Part shown: positions 9,531 through 18,908 of the stretch, in pieces | Numbering within the stretch: position 1 is the stretch's first letter | Layout of the letters: the number at the start of each line of letters is the position of its first letter | NCBI GenBank assembly: GCA_902500695.1 | Contig: CABVRQ010000006.1 | Coordinates: forward strand, 7,434 to 71,433 | DNA length: 64,000 nt | Origin: an uncultured Nitrospira sp. | GTDB lineage: Bacteria; Nitrospirota; Nitrospiria; Nitrospirales; UBA8639 | Direction: 5' to 3' | Program-made: the position numbers and the translations under genes | The notes under the pieces: generated by a model | Told to the model about the DNA's origin: nothing | What the model saw: only the letters and a program-made list of their open reading frames with translations | Databases searched by the model: none

Positions 9531-10403
9531 TTAATGCGGTGCAGCATCGGAAGATCCGGTAAGAGAGTGTAAAACACCGGTAGGAGCGATTCCAACGATC
9601 GCGATACCAGCTGCTTTGGCGTTCACAAACATCTCATCTCGATCAAGGACGACGGTGCGCCCGGCCTCAATGGCAAGAACTGAAGCCTTCACAGCGACCA
9701 TAGACTGAATGGTTTGAGGACCAACCGCCGGCAAATCAAACCGGAGATCTTGCTGCGGTTTCGTTCGTTTGACCACCACGGTTCCCTTGCCCCCGAGTGT
9801 CCCTCCACGAGTAATTGTCCCATCCGTTCCCTCAACGGCTTCCACGGCGACAATGACCCGATTTTTCACCACGACACATTGCCCAATATCTAACTTCCCC
9901 AAGGTTTCCAGGGTATCCCAACCAAATTGGATATCCTCCCACTCTTTGCTCGTTGGTTTCCTGTAGGCAAGATTGCCCTCTTTCGCCAGAATACCTTCAA
10001 GGCCAAACGTGGACTCCCGAATCTGAATCCCTTCCAGCTCTAATTCTCCAGCAACCGCTCTGAGGATCGCATCATCCTTCCAGTGTTTCAATCGGCTAAA
10101 AATCGCCAAGGTTCTGAGGTCCGGCCGAAGTGAGGTAAAGACGTGCGTTTTGTGGATGCCACCTAACATGACGGCCTGACGGATGCCATCACCCTTTAAT
10201 GCCGCCAATGCCTTGCTAAATTGCCCGACCTTGAGCCAATGAATCCGATCAACATGGGATTCAAGTTCCGGTAGGGTCTCGCCCACATGCGCGATCGCGG
10301 AAACTGAAAATCCTAATCGTCGAACATTGTCGGCAAAAATAATCGGAAAGCGTCCATTTCCCGCAATCAGGCCAATCCGCTCATCTTGTTCAGGAGAAAT
10401 CAT
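9531..10403 (-). CDS. lpxI: UDP-2,3-diacylglucosamine diphosphatase, LpxI type
   Basis: A 290-residue LpxI (formerly DUF1009) protein: N-terminus RIGLIAGNGRFPIIFADNVR, middle VMLGGIHKTHVF, and C-terminal VEAVEGTDGTI and FDLPAVGPQTI. It hydrolyses UDP-2,3-diacylglucosamine to lipid X, the step done by LpxH in enterobacteria. ATG at 10403 follows a GGGG/AGGG-rich stretch. It lies 27 nt after lpxA and supplies the acceptor for LpxB encoded two genes on. The family assignment is firm from the motif series. Confidence 0.92.
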   Translation of the reverse strand: MISPEQDERIGLIAGNGRFPIIFADNVRRLGFSVSAIAHVGETLPELESHVDRIHWLKVGQFSKALAALKGDGIRQAVMLGGIHKTHVFTSLRPDLRTLAIFSRLKHWKDDAILRAVAGELELEGIQIRESTFGLEGILAKEGNLAYRKPTSKEWEDIQFGWDTLETLGKLDIGQCVVVKNRVIVAVEAVEGTDGTITRGGTLGGKGTVVVKRTKPQQDLRFDLPAVGPQTIQSMVAVKASVLAIEAGRTVVLDRDEMFVNAKAAGIAIVGIAPTGVLHSLTGSSDAAPH

Positions 10404-10430
10404 ACCCTGCGCCCCAAGACGATCACCAAC

Positions 10431-11240
10431 TTACTCCTCTTCATCATCCAACTCCCGGGAAGACACTTGACAGATCCCGCGACTGGTACTTTCTAAAAAA
10501 GTGAGAAACGTCATGACATCTGTACTTTCACCGTACTCGTTACGAGCAAGTTTAATGGCTTCTTGAAGACGATGTCCTTGACGGAATAAGAGTTCAAATG
10601 CGGCTTTTAAGGTATTCATGCGTGCTCCGGAAAATCCATGGCGCCTCAAGGCAATAGTATTCAGCCCAAACATTTGAGCACGATAGCCTCCGGCCGCACG
10701 AACAAACGGCGGGACATCCCGTCCTAAGGCCGAACACCCTCCCACCATCGCATATTCACCAATCCGTACATATTGGTGCACCCCGACCAAGCCTCCAATC
10801 ACGACAGAACTTCCCACAGAGACGTGGCCAGCCAAGTTTGCGGCATTGGCCATCACAATATGATTACCCAGCTCACAATCATGAGCCACATGGGTATAGG
10901 CCATGAAAAAATTATGGTGTCCGATTCTGGTCACTCCGCTTCCAAAGGCCGTACCCCGATTAATCGTCACATTCTCACGAACGATATTATGATCTCCGAT
11001 ACAGACTCTGGTGGGCTCATCTTTATATTGCAAATGCTGCGGTGGAGTTCCAATGGACACAAATGGATAAAACCGGCAACACCGGCCAATTTCCGTATGC
11101 CCCTCCACACACACATGGGCCACTAATTCTGTTTGATCTCCTATCGTGACATGTTCACCCACAACGCAATAGGGCCCGATGACGACATCTTCCCCTACTG
11201 TGGCTTTGGGATGGACAATTGCTGTGGGATGAATATTCAT
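10431..11240 (-). CDS. lpxA: UDP-N-acetylglucosamine O-acyltransferase
   Basis: A 269-residue left-handed beta-helix acyltransferase starting MNIHPTAIVHPKATVGEDV, with hexapeptide repeats over roughly residues 5-190 and the catalytic-histidine region FFMAYTHVAHDCELG. C-terminal helices include LNTIALRRHGFSGARM. It loads the 3-O acyl chain in the first step of lipid A synthesis. An upstream in-frame ATG at 11267 would add nine residues that do not belong to the family; the ATG at 11240 has GTGAGA upstream. The last residues form a short acidic tail (DDEEE). Confidence 0.94.
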   Translation of the reverse strand: MNIHPTAIVHPKATVGEDVVIGPYCVVGEHVTIGDQTELVAHVCVEGHTEIGRCCRFYPFVSIGTPPQHLQYKDEPTRVCIGDHNIVRENVTINRGTAFGSGVTRIGHHNFFMAYTHVAHDCELGNHIVMANAANLAGHVSVGSSVVIGGLVGVHQYVRIGEYAMVGGCSALGRDVPPFVRAAGGYRAQMFGLNTIALRRHGFSGARMNTLKAAFELLFRQGHRLQEAIKLARNEYGESTDVMTFLTFLESTSRGICQVSSRELDDEEE

Positions 11241-11309
11241 CAAATTCTCACTTTTTGGGTTGAACATGATTTCAAAGCCAACCTCGCGCTACGACCCCAT
11301 TGATCGCGG

Positions 11310-11765
11310 CTAGGCCTCACTTTCTTCGACTCTGACCATGGCGGTCATTTCAGCTTCACAGACTAAGGACGAATCGACCAGGATCTTCCCGGCCATCTTC
11401 CAAAATGGATCTTTTCGTCGAACGATCTCAACCTCAACCCGCAGTTGATCACCAGGAACGACCGGTCGACGAAACTTGGCTTTTTCAATTCCTGTGAGAA
11501 AAACGGTAGGGCGCCCAATCCCCTTGGCCGTTTTTCTGGCCAACACCCCGCCAACTTGTGCCATCACTTCTAAAAGTAATACGCCAGGCATAATAGGGCG
11601 CCCGGGGAAGTGCCCTTGAAAAAACGGTTCATTGGCCGTGACGTTTTTAATACCCACAATCCTGGTCGCATCTTGGATCTCGAGGATCCGATCCACCAGC
11701 AAGAAGGGATATCTGTGCGGAAGTAAGTCCTGAATCTGGAGAATATCCAACTCGCCCTCAACCAT
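11310..11765 (-). CDS. fabZ: (3R)-hydroxyacyl-[acyl-carrier-protein] dehydratase
   Basis: A 151-residue hot-dog-fold dehydratase. It has LLPHRYPFLLVDRI, the catalytic His in FFQGHFPGRPIMPG and the catalytic Glu in LLLEVMAQVGG. It dehydrates 3-hydroxyacyl-ACP for fatty acid elongation and competes with LpxA for the same pool, which is why it is commonly linked to lpxA. ATG at 11765 is preceded by GGGGGA at good spacing. In many bacteria lpxD stands between ompH and fabZ; here the 68-bp gap holds no gene. Confidence 0.96.
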   Translation of the reverse strand: MVEGELDILQIQDLLPHRYPFLLVDRILEIQDATRIVGIKNVTANEPFFQGHFPGRPIMPGVLLLEVMAQVGGVLARKTAKGIGRPTVFLTGIEKAKFRRPVVPGDQLRVEVEIVRRKDPFWKMAGKILVDSSLVCEAEMTAMVRVEESEA

Positions 11766-11833
11766 AATTTCCCCCTTTCTCTCTGTGCTTCTCTGCCACC
11801 ATTGGTCGTCATGACCATGAATTATCCCATGGC

Positions 11834-12406
11834 CTATGGCACACTCATCGCACCAATCTCCCGATCCATGGCCTGAATAACATCAGTAGAAATATCCAGT
11901 CCAGCTTGATAAAACAAGGTGCCTGAATTGACTCCATATTCTAAAACCAGACCCAAGCCACGTTGACCGGCAACTTCCGTCACAACTTTTTGCACCTGGA
12001 GGCGAAATTCGTTTTGCAATTCCCGCTGTTTCTCTTGAACTTCTCTGTTTAAATCGGCAACTTTTTGTTGATACCCGGCCATTTTTTCCCTGAACTGTTC
12101 TTCCTTCCGATCTCTGGCCTCCTGACTCAATACGGTACTTTGGGCCATTAAGTCACTTTCCAGCTTTCGTAATTCCTTTTGCTCTAATTCCACAAGGGTT
12201 TGCCGATCCTTCATGAAGGCATTCAGCGCATCCGACAGCCGTTTGCCTTTGGCTGTTTCTGCCAAAATTCGCTGAGGATCAACGACGCCGACCGGGAGAT
12301 CCGATGGAGTATTTGGCCCCTGAGCCGCACATCCCCAGACAAGACTCAGAACCAGACTTCCCAAAGTGATCCAACCGCTGACAGCCCCAACACCTGACTT
12401 CCTCAT
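11834..12406 (-). CDS. OmpH/Skp-family periplasmic chaperone, possible lipoprotein
   Basis: A 190-residue OmpH/Skp-like protein: a signal peptide (SGWITLGSLVLSLVWG), then VGVVDPQRIL, the conserved start of the Skp core, a long charged coiled coil (about residues 60-140), and GLGLVLEYGVNSG near the end. It would hold outer-membrane proteins for the BamA product encoded directly upstream. ATG at 12406 is chosen because GGAGAG lies 8 nt before it. The residue after the signal is Cys (LVWGC), suggesting lipidation, though Trp at -2 is atypical for a lipobox. Confidence 0.88.
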   Translation of the reverse strand: MRKSGVGAVSGWITLGSLVLSLVWGCAAQGPNTPSDLPVGVVDPQRILAETAKGKRLSDALNAFMKDRQTLVELEQKELRKLESDLMAQSTVLSQEARDRKEEQFREKMAGYQQKVADLNREVQEKQRELQNEFRLQVQKVVTEVAGQRGLGLVLEYGVNSGTLFYQAGLDISTDVIQAMDREIGAMSVP

Positions 12407-12460
12407 TGTGTGTTCTCTCCTACGCTTCGCCATCACGAATGTTCTTATTGCGGACCCCAT

Positions 12461-14797
12461 CTAAAAAACCGATCCAACAGAAAATTCAAATACCCACTTT
12501 CTGTCATCCTTTGGCCCATCTATAGGACGGCCATACGCCGCCCGAAGAGGTCCAAATGGTGAAATCCATCGTACTTCTAGGCCCGCAGCCATTCGAAGAT
12601 CAAGATCAAATTTATCTCCCTGAGAAAATCCCCTTCCATAGTCGAAAAAGAGAACCCCGTTCAACTTGGCATCGGGCAACACCGGAAAAATTAAATCATT
12701 ATTAATAATGATTTGTTTATTGCCTCCTTCAGGATCGTTCCCATCGGTTACCGGCCCGGCCCGACCATATTTAAAGCCCCGCACAGTGTTAATGCCTCCC
12801 ACGTAAAAAAACTCAGGAATAGGGTAGTCCGAGCCATTAAATCCATCGCCATACCCAACACGACCTCGAATGGAATGACGAAAATCCCAAAACGGGAGAG
12901 GCGTAAATTTCATCGCATCAAACGCCACACTATAAAAGTTATTTGATCCTCCAAGTGCATCTGTTCCAAAACTCGCGCGGACACCCATTCGAGTGCCTCG
13001 CCGGGGATCTAAATAATAATCACGCGAATCCCTGAATAAAGAGGCACGGAACCCAGTCGTGGATTGCTTGCCTTCCTGATCTTTGATCAGATCGTTTGCA
13101 TCAGAGTCCACATCATCAATTTTGATCTGTTCTGCTACGAGGGTAAAGGTCCCTGTCAAGTATTCGGAAAATCCCCGACCAAAGGTCAGATTCGCACCTT
13201 GCTTTTTTTCAAGGTAAGTCAGGTAATTCGTTCGTGAGCTGAACAAATCTGCTTGGCCCGAGGTTAAGGTATCAAAAATGGCCGGATTTCGAAAGGTAAT
13301 CGTCCCAATGGTTCGTCGCCCTCCAACCTGCCCTCGAATCCTGGCTAAATACCCCCGCCCGAATAAATTTCCCTCGGTGATATCCGCAATCAACGTAAAT
13401 TGGTCTAAGGTACTAAACCCCCCGCCAATGCTGAAAGAGCCGGTGGGTTTTTCCTTGACCTTGACGTCTAAATCCACTTCCCCCGGAGCTATTTGTTTCG
13501 GAAGAATTTCGACCGTTTCAAAAAAATTCAAATTATTGAGGCGTTCGAAACTTCGTTTTATGGCCGGGGAATCGATCATATCCCTTTCATCCACACGCAA
13601 TTCACGCCGGATCACATTATCCCGAGTCTTATTATTCCCGGTAATCCGGATATCACGAATCCGGACCATTTCGCCTTCCTCAATAGAAAAACCAATACGA
13701 GTGCTCCGAGTGGGCGGATCAGGCTCAACCGAAGGATTGGCCTCGGCAAACGCATAACCACGACTACCATATAAATCCGTCAGCCGGGTTACCTCATCAC
13801 GGATTTTGGCACGCTGAAACACTTCACCAACCTCAATGATCAGACCTTCCCGCAATTCTGCTTCCGAGAAGAGCGTATTTCCCGTATACTCGATTTGACT
13901 CACAACATAGGGCTCTCCTTCGACAATCGGAAATACCAGAGTAAACCATTCCTTCGTCTCATCCAAATCCATTCGAGGTATCCCGACCTGAACATCCAAA
14001 TAGCCTTTATTGAGATATACTTCTTTAATCCGTTCGACATCATTGGGAAGCTCATCCCGATGGAGAATACCGGCATCCGAAAATATTGACCAGGGCCAGG
14101 AATATTCTCGATTGGCCATAAAGGACGTCAATTCCTTCTTCTGAATGACATTTCGGCCCTCATACTCGATCGTACGAATATGGGCTTGGCTCCCTTCTTC
14201 GATGTAATAGGTCAATCGCACTTGATTGTTCTCGACGATATCAGTGATAGGAATAATTTGAGCGTGGTAAAAACCCTTTTCGTGATACAACTGCCGAAAA
14301 TTTTCTACAGAAATCTTTACCTGTTCCTTGTCTAAAAATACCTGATTTTTTATGATATTTTTTTCGTTAAGCTTGTCGTCTGACAACTCTTCATTTCCAT
14401 CAAACACCACTTCGATGGTAAACGGCTTCTCCTTTACACGAAAAACCACGAGGACTCCATTGGCCCCGCCTTCGGTTGAGACTTCGACTTCTTCAAAAAA
14501 ACCCATCCCATAAATGAGCTGGATTTGTTCCCGAACAGACTCTTGGGTAAAGGAATCCCCTGGTTTAAAGGATAATTTTCCTAAGATGGCTTGCTCTTCA
14601 ATATGCTGGTTGCCTTCAACCTTAATGGCCTTAATTTGGGATTGGGAAGATTGAGCCAATACTGGCCTCTCAAACGAAAGTGCTCCCAAAACGAAAAGGA
14701 CGATAAGGAGAAAAAGGCCGACAGAGGGAAAGGGAGAAATCCGAAAACGCCTCCTCTTTTGCCCAAGACCAAGTGACCGAGGCAGCACTAGATCCAT
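12461..14797 (-). CDS. bamA: Outer membrane protein assembly factor BamA
   Basis: About 778 residues: a signal sequence (SVGLFLLIVLFVLGALSF, cleavage near VLAQ), five POTRA domains over roughly residues 50-400 beginning IKAIKVEGNQHIEEQAI, and a C-terminal Omp85 barrel with GGINTVRGFKYG as the conserved loop-6 region (VRGF), ending in a terminal Phe. It inserts beta-barrel proteins into the outer membrane. A TTG at 14827 is in frame, but ATG at 14797 is preferred. It is the first gene of the operon, about 180 nt downstream of a strong predicted promoter. Confidence 0.95.
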   Translation of the reverse strand: MDLVLPRSLGLGQKRRRFRISPFPSVGLFLLIVLFVLGALSFERPVLAQSSQSQIKAIKVEGNQHIEEQAILGKLSFKPGDSFTQESVREQIQLIYGMGFFEEVEVSTEGGANGVLVVFRVKEKPFTIEVVFDGNEELSDDKLNEKNIIKNQVFLDKEQVKISVENFRQLYHEKGFYHAQIIPITDIVENNQVRLTYYIEEGSQAHIRTIEYEGRNVIQKKELTSFMANREYSWPWSIFSDAGILHRDELPNDVERIKEVYLNKGYLDVQVGIPRMDLDETKEWFTLVFPIVEGEPYVVSQIEYTGNTLFSEAELREGLIIEVGEVFQRAKIRDEVTRLTDLYGSRGYAFAEANPSVEPDPPTRSTRIGFSIEEGEMVRIRDIRITGNNKTRDNVIRRELRVDERDMIDSPAIKRSFERLNNLNFFETVEILPKQIAPGEVDLDVKVKEKPTGSFSIGGGFSTLDQFTLIADITEGNLFGRGYLARIRGQVGGRRTIGTITFRNPAIFDTLTSGQADLFSSRTNYLTYLEKKQGANLTFGRGFSEYLTGTFTLVAEQIKIDDVDSDANDLIKDQEGKQSTTGFRASLFRDSRDYYLDPRRGTRMGVRASFGTDALGGSNNFYSVAFDAMKFTPLPFWDFRHSIRGRVGYGDGFNGSDYPIPEFFYVGGINTVRGFKYGRAGPVTDGNDPEGGNKQIIINNDLIFPVLPDAKLNGVLFFDYGRGFSQGDKFDLDLRMAAGLEVRWISPFGPLRAAYGRPIDGPKDDRKWVFEFSVGSVF

Positions 14798-14982
14798 GAA
14801 GCATCTCTGAAGCAATGGTAAAAACAAGAAGGGTGTATCACAGAAAAATTGTATAGTCAGCGGGACAGCAGAATTGCCCCTTCAATTTGTTCCCCAACAG
14901 TTAAACCTTAGAGATGTTGATGAAATGGGGGGGAAGCCTGGGAAATGGGAAGAAAATCATCATGTTGGGATCAAGGTGCCAG

Positions 14983-15011
14983 ATTATATTCGTGACAGGA
15001 TTCCTTGTAAA
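14983..15011 (-). promoter_or_regulatory. sigma70-type promoter for the bamA-waaC operon
   Basis: On the minus strand TTTACA (15006-15011) is separated by 17 nt from a perfect TATAAT (14983-14988). Transcription would begin near 14976, giving a leader of about 180 nt before bamA. This is the best -10/-35 match I found in the window and the only one upstream of the 14-gene lipid A operon. Confidence 0.75.
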
Positions 15012-15072
15012 GGCAACACCTTACGCAGGCCCTATTCCCAGAGACATTCGGGGATGAGAACGGGCATAAACC

Positions 15073-15102
15073 TTGACAACATTTTTCACCTTCTCCTAGT
15101 AT
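15073..15102 (+). promoter_or_regulatory. Putative sigma70 promoter for lon
   Basis: A perfect TTGACA (15073-15078), an 18-nt spacer and TAGTAT (15097-15102, 4 of 6 matches). Transcription would start near 15109, leaving a leader of about 250 nt before the lon ATG. The -35 is strong and the -10 moderate. Confidence 0.6.
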
Positions 15103-15359
15103 CAAAATCAATTTAGATCATCTAGATATTCTCAAACAACGAATTAGTGGATTTCACTCTGAGGCTCATTCCTAACCTCCGACAATCTTGGGCGCTGGCT
15201 GTGGAAGCCGTGACCATTTTGCGTTCACATTATCTCCGAAGAGATCCCTTCTATGTTTGAAAGGGGACCCTTACACATGAAGAAAGTCAGAGAAACACGA
15301 TTCACCATTCTTGCCATATCTTGGCTAAACCTATTCGTTCGTCGTTAGAACTGAAACTG

Positions 15360-17834
15360 ATGGCTGAAGACTACCCGGAGACTCCCACACCTTCCATTGA
15401 ACAGATCCCAGAGGAATTACCACTCCTGCCTGTACGGGATATTGTCGTCTTTCCCTATATGGTGCTTCCCCTTTTTGTTGGGCGGGACATATCCATTAAG
15501 GCCATTGAAGCCGCTCTCTCTTCCAACCGCTTAATTTTCTTAACCACCCAAAAAAATCAAGACGTGGAAGTTCCAGAGACACAAGACCTTTATCAAATGG
15601 GAACAGTCGGGGTCATCATGCGCATGCTGAAACTTCCGGATGCCCGTATTAAAATACTCATACAGGGGCTCACCAAAGCCCGCATTCAAGAATTCACCCA
15701 AACCCATCCGTTTTTCTCTGCCCGGATCGCAACCTGCACCGAATTGTCCACAACACTTCCTTCCTTAGAAAAAGAAGCAACCGTTCGTTCCACCCGAGAG
15801 GCATTAGGTCAAATCATCGGTTTAGGAAAAGTATTGATGCCGGATGTGCTCACGGTCATTGAAAACCTTGCCGATCCTGGGCGGCTGGCAGACATTATCT
15901 CCTCCAATCTTGGGCTTAACGTTGAGACCACTCAGGGAGTCCTCGAAATTGAAGACCCCCTTCTCCGCCTGAGGCGAGTCAATGAAATCCTGGGAAACGA
16001 GCAAGACGTGTTGTCCATGCAACAGAAAATCCAAGCTGAAGCCAAGGGCGAAATGGATAAGACGCAACGAGAATACTTCCTTCGCGAACAACTCAAAGCG
16101 ATTCAAAAAGAGTTGGGAGAACTCGATGACCGAACCGAAGAAGTGGCTGAATTTCGTCGAAAAATTCAAGAAGCCACCATGCCGGACAAGGTCCTGAAAG
16201 AGGCAGAGAAGCAACTGAAACGTCTGGAAAAAATGCACCAGGATACGGCGGAGGCCGGGACGATCAGGACATACCTGGAATGGATGGTTGAATTACCTTG
16301 GAATCATCATTCTGAGGATACCCTCGACATCCCACAGGCAAGCCAGGTCCTGCACGAGGATCACTACGACCTGGAACGGGTCAAGGAACGAATCCTGGAA
16401 TATCTCGCCGTTCGCAAACTTAAAGCCAAAATGAAAGGGCCCATCTTGTGTTTTGTGGGCCCTCCTGGAGTCGGCAAAACTTCCTTAGGTAAATCGATTG
16501 CTCGTGCCATGGGTCGGGAATTCGTTCGCATGAGTTTAGGTGGAACACGAGACGAAGCCGAAATTCGAGGGCATCGCCGAACCTATGTCGGAGCATTACC
16601 AGGGAGGATTGTCCAGGGGCTCAAACAGGCCGGAACCAACAACCCGGTGTTCATGTTAGATGAAGTCGATAAGATCGGGACAGATTTCCGCGGGGATCCG
16701 TCGGCGGCCCTGCTCGAGGTCCTAGATCCGGAACAGAACCATGCGTTTATGGACCACTATCTTGGGTTACCCGTTGACCTGAGTAAGGTGATGTTTATTA
16801 CGACCGCGAATTTGACAGACCCCATTCTCTCCGCACTACGCGACCGAATGGAGATCATTGAAATTCCAGGGTATTCAGAGGAAGAAAAACTTGGCATTGC
16901 GCAACGCTATTTGATCCCCCGACAGTTAGAAGAACACGGGATTACGGAGGAGCATTTACTCCTCAGCGATCCGTGCCTGGCACGCATCATCTCGCAATAT
17001 ACCAAGGAGGCCGGAGTTCGCAATCTAGAGCGCGAACTCGCGAATGTGATGCGAAAAGTGGCCAAACGCATTGCCGAAGGAAAGATAAAACAGCATCAGG
17101 TTACACCTCGAAACCTCCACCACTATCTAGGCGTGCCCAAATATGTGCCGGATCAGGAGCAGGAGAAAGATGAAGTCGGCGTCTCAACAGGACTCGCATG
17201 GACAGAAACCGGTGGAGATGTGTTGTACATTGAGGCCTCGGCCATCAAGGGGAAAGGACTGCTAACCTTAACAGGGCATCTCGGGGAAGTCATGAAAGAA
17301 TCAGCCCATGCCGCACTCACCTATATCCGCTCACAAGCCAAGTTATTGGGAATCGATCCTGATATCTTTGCCAAACAAGACATCCACGTTCACGTACCGG
17401 CCGGCGCGATCCCCAAAGACGGGCCTTCCGCAGGCATAACCATCGCCACGGCACTTGCGTCCTGCCTCAGCAATCAACCTGTCAAACGAGACTTGGCAAT
17501 GACAGGAGAAGTCACGCTTCGCGGCAGAATACTGGCCATTGGTGGGTTAAAAGAAAAAGTGTTGGCTGCCAAACGGGCCCATATCAAAACCATTGTTATG
17601 CCTAAAAAAAATCAAAAAGACCTGAATGATATTCCCAAGCATTTATTGCGAGGACTTCAGTTTATTTATGTAGAGAATATGTCGGAAGTTCTCAAAGTCG
17701 CCCTTCGCATGAAAAATCGACACACCTCGAACTCGGCAATAACTCATGGGAATAGTTCTTCCGGCCGTCGAAAAAAAGTCCCGTCGCCGGCCATTCGTCG
17801 CCCTTTACGACAAACCGTCACCAAGACTCGCTGA
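15360..17834 (+). CDS. lon: ATP-dependent endopeptidase La
   Basis: An 824-residue Lon protease. The LAN substrate domain starts LPLLPVRDIVVFPYMVLPL; a coiled segment is followed by the AAA+ module with Walker A GPPGVGKT (about 367-374) and Walker B VFMLDEVD. The protease domain has catalytic Ser690 in PKDGPSAG and Lys733 in GGLKEKV. It degrades misfolded and regulatory proteins in the cytoplasm. ATG at 15360 is preferred to an upstream TTG (15321). The last 35 or so residues form a basic, low-complexity tail (GRRKKVPSPAIRRPLR) not typical of Lon. The next gene starts 9 nt downstream. Confidence 0.96.
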   Translation: MAEDYPETPTPSIEQIPEELPLLPVRDIVVFPYMVLPLFVGRDISIKAIEAALSSNRLIFLTTQKNQDVEVPETQDLYQMGTVGVIMRMLKLPDARIKILIQGLTKARIQEFTQTHPFFSARIATCTELSTTLPSLEKEATVRSTREALGQIIGLGKVLMPDVLTVIENLADPGRLADIISSNLGLNVETTQGVLEIEDPLLRLRRVNEILGNEQDVLSMQQKIQAEAKGEMDKTQREYFLREQLKAIQKELGELDDRTEEVAEFRRKIQEATMPDKVLKEAEKQLKRLEKMHQDTAEAGTIRTYLEWMVELPWNHHSEDTLDIPQASQVLHEDHYDLERVKERILEYLAVRKLKAKMKGPILCFVGPPGVGKTSLGKSIARAMGREFVRMSLGGTRDEAEIRGHRRTYVGALPGRIVQGLKQAGTNNPVFMLDEVDKIGTDFRGDPSAALLEVLDPEQNHAFMDHYLGLPVDLSKVMFITTANLTDPILSALRDRMEIIEIPGYSEEEKLGIAQRYLIPRQLEEHGITEEHLLLSDPCLARIISQYTKEAGVRNLERELANVMRKVAKRIAEGKIKQHQVTPRNLHHYLGVPKYVPDQEQEKDEVGVSTGLAWTETGGDVLYIEASAIKGKGLLTLTGHLGEVMKESAHAALTYIRSQAKLLGIDPDIFAKQDIHVHVPAGAIPKDGPSAGITIATALASCLSNQPVKRDLAMTGEVTLRGRILAIGGLKEKVLAAKRAHIKTIVMPKKNQKDLNDIPKHLLRGLQFIYVENMSEVLKVALRMKNRHTSNSAITHGNSSSGRRKKVPSPAIRRPLRQTVTKTR

Positions 17835-17843
17835 TTTTTGATC

Positions 17844-18887
17844 ATGTCCCCTTCCCGCCGCCAGGCGCCCGTGTCAGAAATAGGGGAATTCCAACTCATC
17901 CGCGCCCTGACTCGTGGATTTTCCCAACCGGGTCCCAGGACGCTCATTGGCATGGGAGACGATGCCGCACTTCTGGCTCACCCCTCATCTGCCCATCTTG
18001 TCATATCCACGGACCTCCTCGTTGAAGACATTCATTTCTCAAAAAAGACCGCTTCATTTTATGACATAGGCTATAAAGCTGCCGTGGCCAATCTCAGCGA
18101 CATTGCCGCAATGGGAGCCACTCCCACCTATATTCTGGTGGCCGTGGCCCTTCCCTCTTCTGTGAGGTATGGAGACTGGAAAGACCTGTATCGTGGGCTT
18201 TCCGCTCCTTGCAAGTCCCATGGGGTTCAACTCGTGGGTGGGGATACTTCAGCATCACATTCTTCTCTGTTTCTGGCAATCACCATACTGGGACAGGTTG
18301 AACCCGGTCATGCCTTAACGCGAGGTGGGGCTCGTGAAGGAGACATCATCTATGTTAGTGGATCCTTAGGTAACTCGGCTGCAGGATTGGCATGTCTGCC
18401 CCATCAAACTTCACGCGAAAAGATTTCCACCTTGCGGCAACCCATGAAGTTTTTAGTTCGGCGCCATCTCCACCCTACCCCTCGTATTGCACTGGGAAGG
18501 GTGTTGTCTTCTCGCCGTTTGGCTTCGGCCGCGTTGGATCTATCTGATGGCCTCTCGGGGGATCTCGAACATTTATGCCAACAGAGCCGGGTAGGTGCTC
18601 TCATTCTGGAGGCCAGCCTACCCATATCCCCTCATCTTCTCGCGTATGCTTCACAAGTGAGAGCAGATCCCCTACCCTGGGTTCTACATGGAGGGGAAGA
18701 ATACGAATTATTGTTCACCGTATCTCCAAAAAAACAACACAGCCTTGAATTGGCGATCAAACAACTACGGATTCCTGCAACCGCCATTGGCGTCATTACC
18801 TCTCGTCGTTCGGGAATTCAAATCACTCATCAAAACGGCAGGACTCAAAAACTTGTACCGAAAAGTTATGTGCACTTTTCGGACTAG
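17844..18887 (+). CDS. thiL: Thiamine-monophosphate kinase
   Basis: A 347-residue PurM-like kinase: SEIGEFQLIRALT at the N-terminus, IGMGDDAALL and STDLLVEDIHF as metal/ATP-site motifs, LSDIAAMGATP, and the C-terminal ALDLSDGLSGDL. It phosphorylates thiamine monophosphate to thiamine diphosphate (TPP). ATG at 17844 is six nt inside a longer TTG-initiated frame. It follows lon by 9 nt and probably shares its transcript. TPP is the cofactor of the two enzyme pairs in the glycan island, but thiL is a housekeeping gene and the link need not be more than that. Confidence 0.93.
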   Translation: MSPSRRQAPVSEIGEFQLIRALTRGFSQPGPRTLIGMGDDAALLAHPSSAHLVISTDLLVEDIHFSKKTASFYDIGYKAAVANLSDIAAMGATPTYILVAVALPSSVRYGDWKDLYRGLSAPCKSHGVQLVGGDTSASHSSLFLAITILGQVEPGHALTRGGAREGDIIYVSGSLGNSAAGLACLPHQTSREKISTLRQPMKFLVRRHLHPTPRIALGRVLSSRRLASAALDLSDGLSGDLEHLCQQSRVGALILEASLPISPHLLAYASQVRADPLPWVLHGGEEYELLFTVSPKKQHSLELAIKQLRIPATAIGVITSRRSGIQITHQNGRTQKLVPKSYVHFSD

Positions 18888-18908
18888 GAGATTGTCAGGG
18901 AGTTGTCC

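Larger units (their letters stand above)
14798..15359. other. Intergenic region between divergent bamA and lon
   Basis: 562 bp without a credible gene. It holds two divergent sigma70-like promoters whose -35 elements are about 60 bp apart, and leaders of roughly 180 nt (bamA side) and 250 nt (lon side). I saw no CIRCE element, no sigma32 consensus and no riboswitch fold. Confidence 0.6.

Noticed and set aside
14874..15116. An 80-codon plus-strand open frame between bamA and lon
   Set aside because: It spans both predicted promoters, has no Shine-Dalgarno and no recognisable protein character.
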